A DNA stretch of 64,000 bases from Chryseolinea sp. H1M3-3. Lineage in GTDB: Bacteria > Bacteroidota > Bacteroidia > Cytophagales > Cyclobacteriaceae. Location: NCBI RefSeq assembly GCF_029360725.1, contig NZ_JARKMY010000010.1, positions 124,001 through 188,000 of the forward strand. Reading direction: 5' to 3'. Of this stretch, positions 62,599-64,000 are shown piece by piece. The notes below the pieces were generated by a model. That model saw nothing but the letters and a program-made list of their open reading frames with translations. It had not been told where the DNA came from and ran no database searches. A program made the position numbers and the translations under genes. How positions within the stretch are numbered: the stretch's first letter is position 1; every line of letters starts with the position of its first letter.

Positions 62599-62643
62599 CA
62601 AAGGTCGAGACAATAGCTTTGGTAGTCGGTGACTACAATCACA
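62599..62643 (-). promoter_or_regulatory. Crp/Fnr-activated promoter of the TauE gene
   Basis: The dyad GGTGA-N6-TCACA (62628-62643) is followed on the minus strand after 21 bases by GACCTTTG (62606-62599), which matches the CTTTG part of the -7 boxes seen at the other three promoters. Confidence 0.65.
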
Positions 62644-62647
62644 CACG

Positions 62648-63271
62648 CTATAAATTTAGCCGGGTTATTTCATTTCTCGAAATCGAAATCCGTTTTTGGG
62701 ATTCAAGCTTTTTAAGTAATCTCGAAATTACTTCCCTTGAAGAATTCAAATCATCAGCGATCTCCTGATGGGTAATAGAGATCTTTTTTCCTCCAAAGGA
62801 ATCGAACTGACGCTTCAGATAAAACTCTAACTTCTGATCCATCGAATGAAAAACGACTTGATCAATCACTTCCAGCAACTCATTAAAACGTGCACGATAA
62901 GTTTCCAAAACAAAATAATACCATTGGCGATAATCCTTCATGAGTCCATCCATGTGTTGTATTGGAATAGCCAACGCTTTTACATGCGACAGCGCCTTGG
63001 CTTTAATGGCACTCGTTTCATTTTTTGTAGCACAGATCATTGAAAGGGCGCATGCATTTCCTTTTTCCAGGTAATACAAAAAGAACTCTTCTCCATCGTC
63101 GCCCTCGCGATATAGTTTTACCATGCCATCCAGAATTATTAAAGAGCTTTTAAAATACTGACCTGGTCGCATCATCATTGCTCCTTCTTCAAACTCGACC
63201 ACCTCGCCTATTTTTTCAAGGTGGGCGATCAGTTCAGGATCGAATTGTGGAAAAATTTGATTGAGTTGCAT
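62648..63271 (-). CDS. Crp/Fnr-family regulator of the sulfur/efflux island
   Basis: This 207-residue regulator has a cNMP-binding-like N-terminal domain (about 20-130; GQYFKSSLIILDGMVKLYREGDDGEEFFLYYLEKGNACALSM). A winged helix follows at about 140-200, with GKKISITHQEIADDLNSSREVISRLLKKLE. Two cysteines (ACALSMICAT, about 75-82) could sense redox or sulfur. It lies upstream of the TauE gene on the same strand, which has its own dyad. Four matching sites in the island point to it as the activator (inference). Confidence 0.92.
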   Translation of the reverse strand: MQLNQIFPQFDPELIAHLEKIGEVVEFEEGAMMMRPGQYFKSSLIILDGMVKLYREGDDGEEFFLYYLEKGNACALSMICATKNETSAIKAKALSHVKALAIPIQHMDGLMKDYRQWYYFVLETYRARFNELLEVIDQVVFHSMDQKLEFYLKRQFDSFGGKKISITHQEIADDLNSSREVISRLLKKLESQKRISISRNEITRLNL

Positions 63272-63428
63272 GAATTATATTTTATAACAACGTTGAATTT
63301 AACACCTTATAGGTTAATCCCAAGTTTTGCTCGATGCCGGGTACAAACAGCACTTATGAGCTGCCCAACATCAGTAACACTTCCTGTTGATTCCCGTTCA
63401 GTAAGAATTAAATATATTAATTCAAATC

Positions 63429-63941
63429 ATGGAAAAACATGCTCGCTTTTCATGGGCCGCGAAAATAATGAACATAAAATCTAACGATTATCTTTTGGAA
63501 ATTGGATGCGGCGTTGGAATGGCAATAGAAGAGATTGCACCGCTTCTTAAGCAAGGAAAGATTATCGGTATCGACCGGTCTGATAAAATGATCAAGACTG
63601 CAGAACAACGGAATGGCCGCTACATCGATGAAGGTAATGTTGAGTTATTAAAAACGGATTTGCTCCATTTGCCCATCAGGCAGCAGCAATTTAACAAGGT
63701 ATTTTGTTTTAATATTAATCTCTTCTGGACACAGAAATCAGTCGAAAAAGAGGTTGCCATGATCAAAAGTGTACTTAAAAAAAACGGATCGTTATTTATC
63801 TTCTACGGCCCTATGGTCGCAAGTGGCCTGGGAAAAATCAAGGAACCGATGATTCAGAATTTAAAGAAAGAAAAGATTAAAGTTGAACAAGATTTTTATG
63901 ATAAAGCATTGAATTGTTGTGGTTTCAAATGCGCGATATAA
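63429..63941 (+). CDS. Class I SAM-dependent methyltransferase
   Basis: This 170-residue cytoplasmic enzyme has the SAM-binding motif LLEIGCGVGMAIEEIA (motif I) and GIDRSDKMIKTAEQR (motif II), with VELLKTDLLHLPI and FNKVFCFNINLFW later. There is no recognisable substrate domain, so it could methylate a small molecule. It is divergent from the Crp/Fnr gene (157-base gap). It ends in CCGFKCAI, giving a short Cys-rich end that may be chance. Confidence 0.82.
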   Translation: MEKHARFSWAAKIMNIKSNDYLLEIGCGVGMAIEEIAPLLKQGKIIGIDRSDKMIKTAEQRNGRYIDEGNVELLKTDLLHLPIRQQQFNKVFCFNINLFWTQKSVEKEVAMIKSVLKKNGSLFIFYGPMVASGLGKIKEPMIQNLKKEKIKVEQDFYDKALNCCGFKCAI

Positions 63942-64000
63942 GTGCCATTAAAGAAGTACGATCAATTTCCTAACGTTGACGAAATTGACTTAGCGATGTT

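Overview
The window looks like chromosome of a Bacteroidota bacterium, most likely order Cytophagales (inference). The signs are a SusC/SusD pair, a second carboxypeptidase-like TonB receptor, promoters with the Bacteroidota -7 box TAnnTTTG, few Shine-Dalgarno sites, many secreted proteins and lipoproteins with an SSC or TAC lipobox, LytS/LytTR signalling and a Lys/Ala-rich SWIB protein. I see no rRNA, tRNA, CRISPR, insertion sequence or phage genes.

Layout. 1-7.7 kb: start of a LacI-type repressor, two LacI-type operator-like palindromes, a SusC/SusD glycan uptake pair and two proteins with probable lectin-like folds. 7.7-15.8 kb: one minus-strand operon with three AhpD-like paralogs, a TonB receptor, an MFS transporter and a DUF3179 protein; its upstream region holds an array of five hairpins that share the loop AACCCAAA. 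16-24.6 kb: a metal/metalloid-flavoured region with a CadD transporter, three SigZ-type sigma factors, a class A acid phosphatase, a Cys-Cys peptide, an MFS transporter and an ArsO-like flavoprotein. Three transcription units there share an ECF-type promoter motif, and most of the proteins end in a cysteine-rich tail. 24.7-31 kb: housekeeping and single genes (HPP, NTF2-like, Gfo/Idh/MocA oxidoreductase, Csp-like copper protein, PAS protein, WalJ-like hydrolase, adenylate cyclase). 31-37.8 kb: TetR, TolC, HlyD, two ABC ATPases and two ABC permeases, a YbhGFSR-type exporter with a duplicated operator. 37.9-52.3 kb: CPA2 antiporter, DUF2490, PgeF, MtfA-like peptidase with a SEC-C tail, EamA transporter, OmpH, amidohydrolase, GlxA-type regulator, SWIB protein, DUF4382 lipoprotein, esterase and a LytS/LytR pair.

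52.4-63.3 kb is a sulfur/efflux island: two DUF2892 membrane proteins, a PII-like protein, an RND pump with adaptor and TolC, a DUF3365 haem protein, DUF6132, a metallo-beta-lactamase/double-rhodanese enzyme, a TauE exporter and a Crp/Fnr regulator. Four operon starts carry the same Crp/Fnr-type palindrome at the same distance from a -7 box, so the regulator probably activates the whole island.

The best candidates for undescribed biology are the SigZ / cysteine-tail regulon (about 17.3-23.0 kb), the conserved-loop hairpin array upstream of the AhpD-like/TonB operon (14.69-15.06 kb), and the uniformly spaced Crp/Fnr regulon (59-63 kb).
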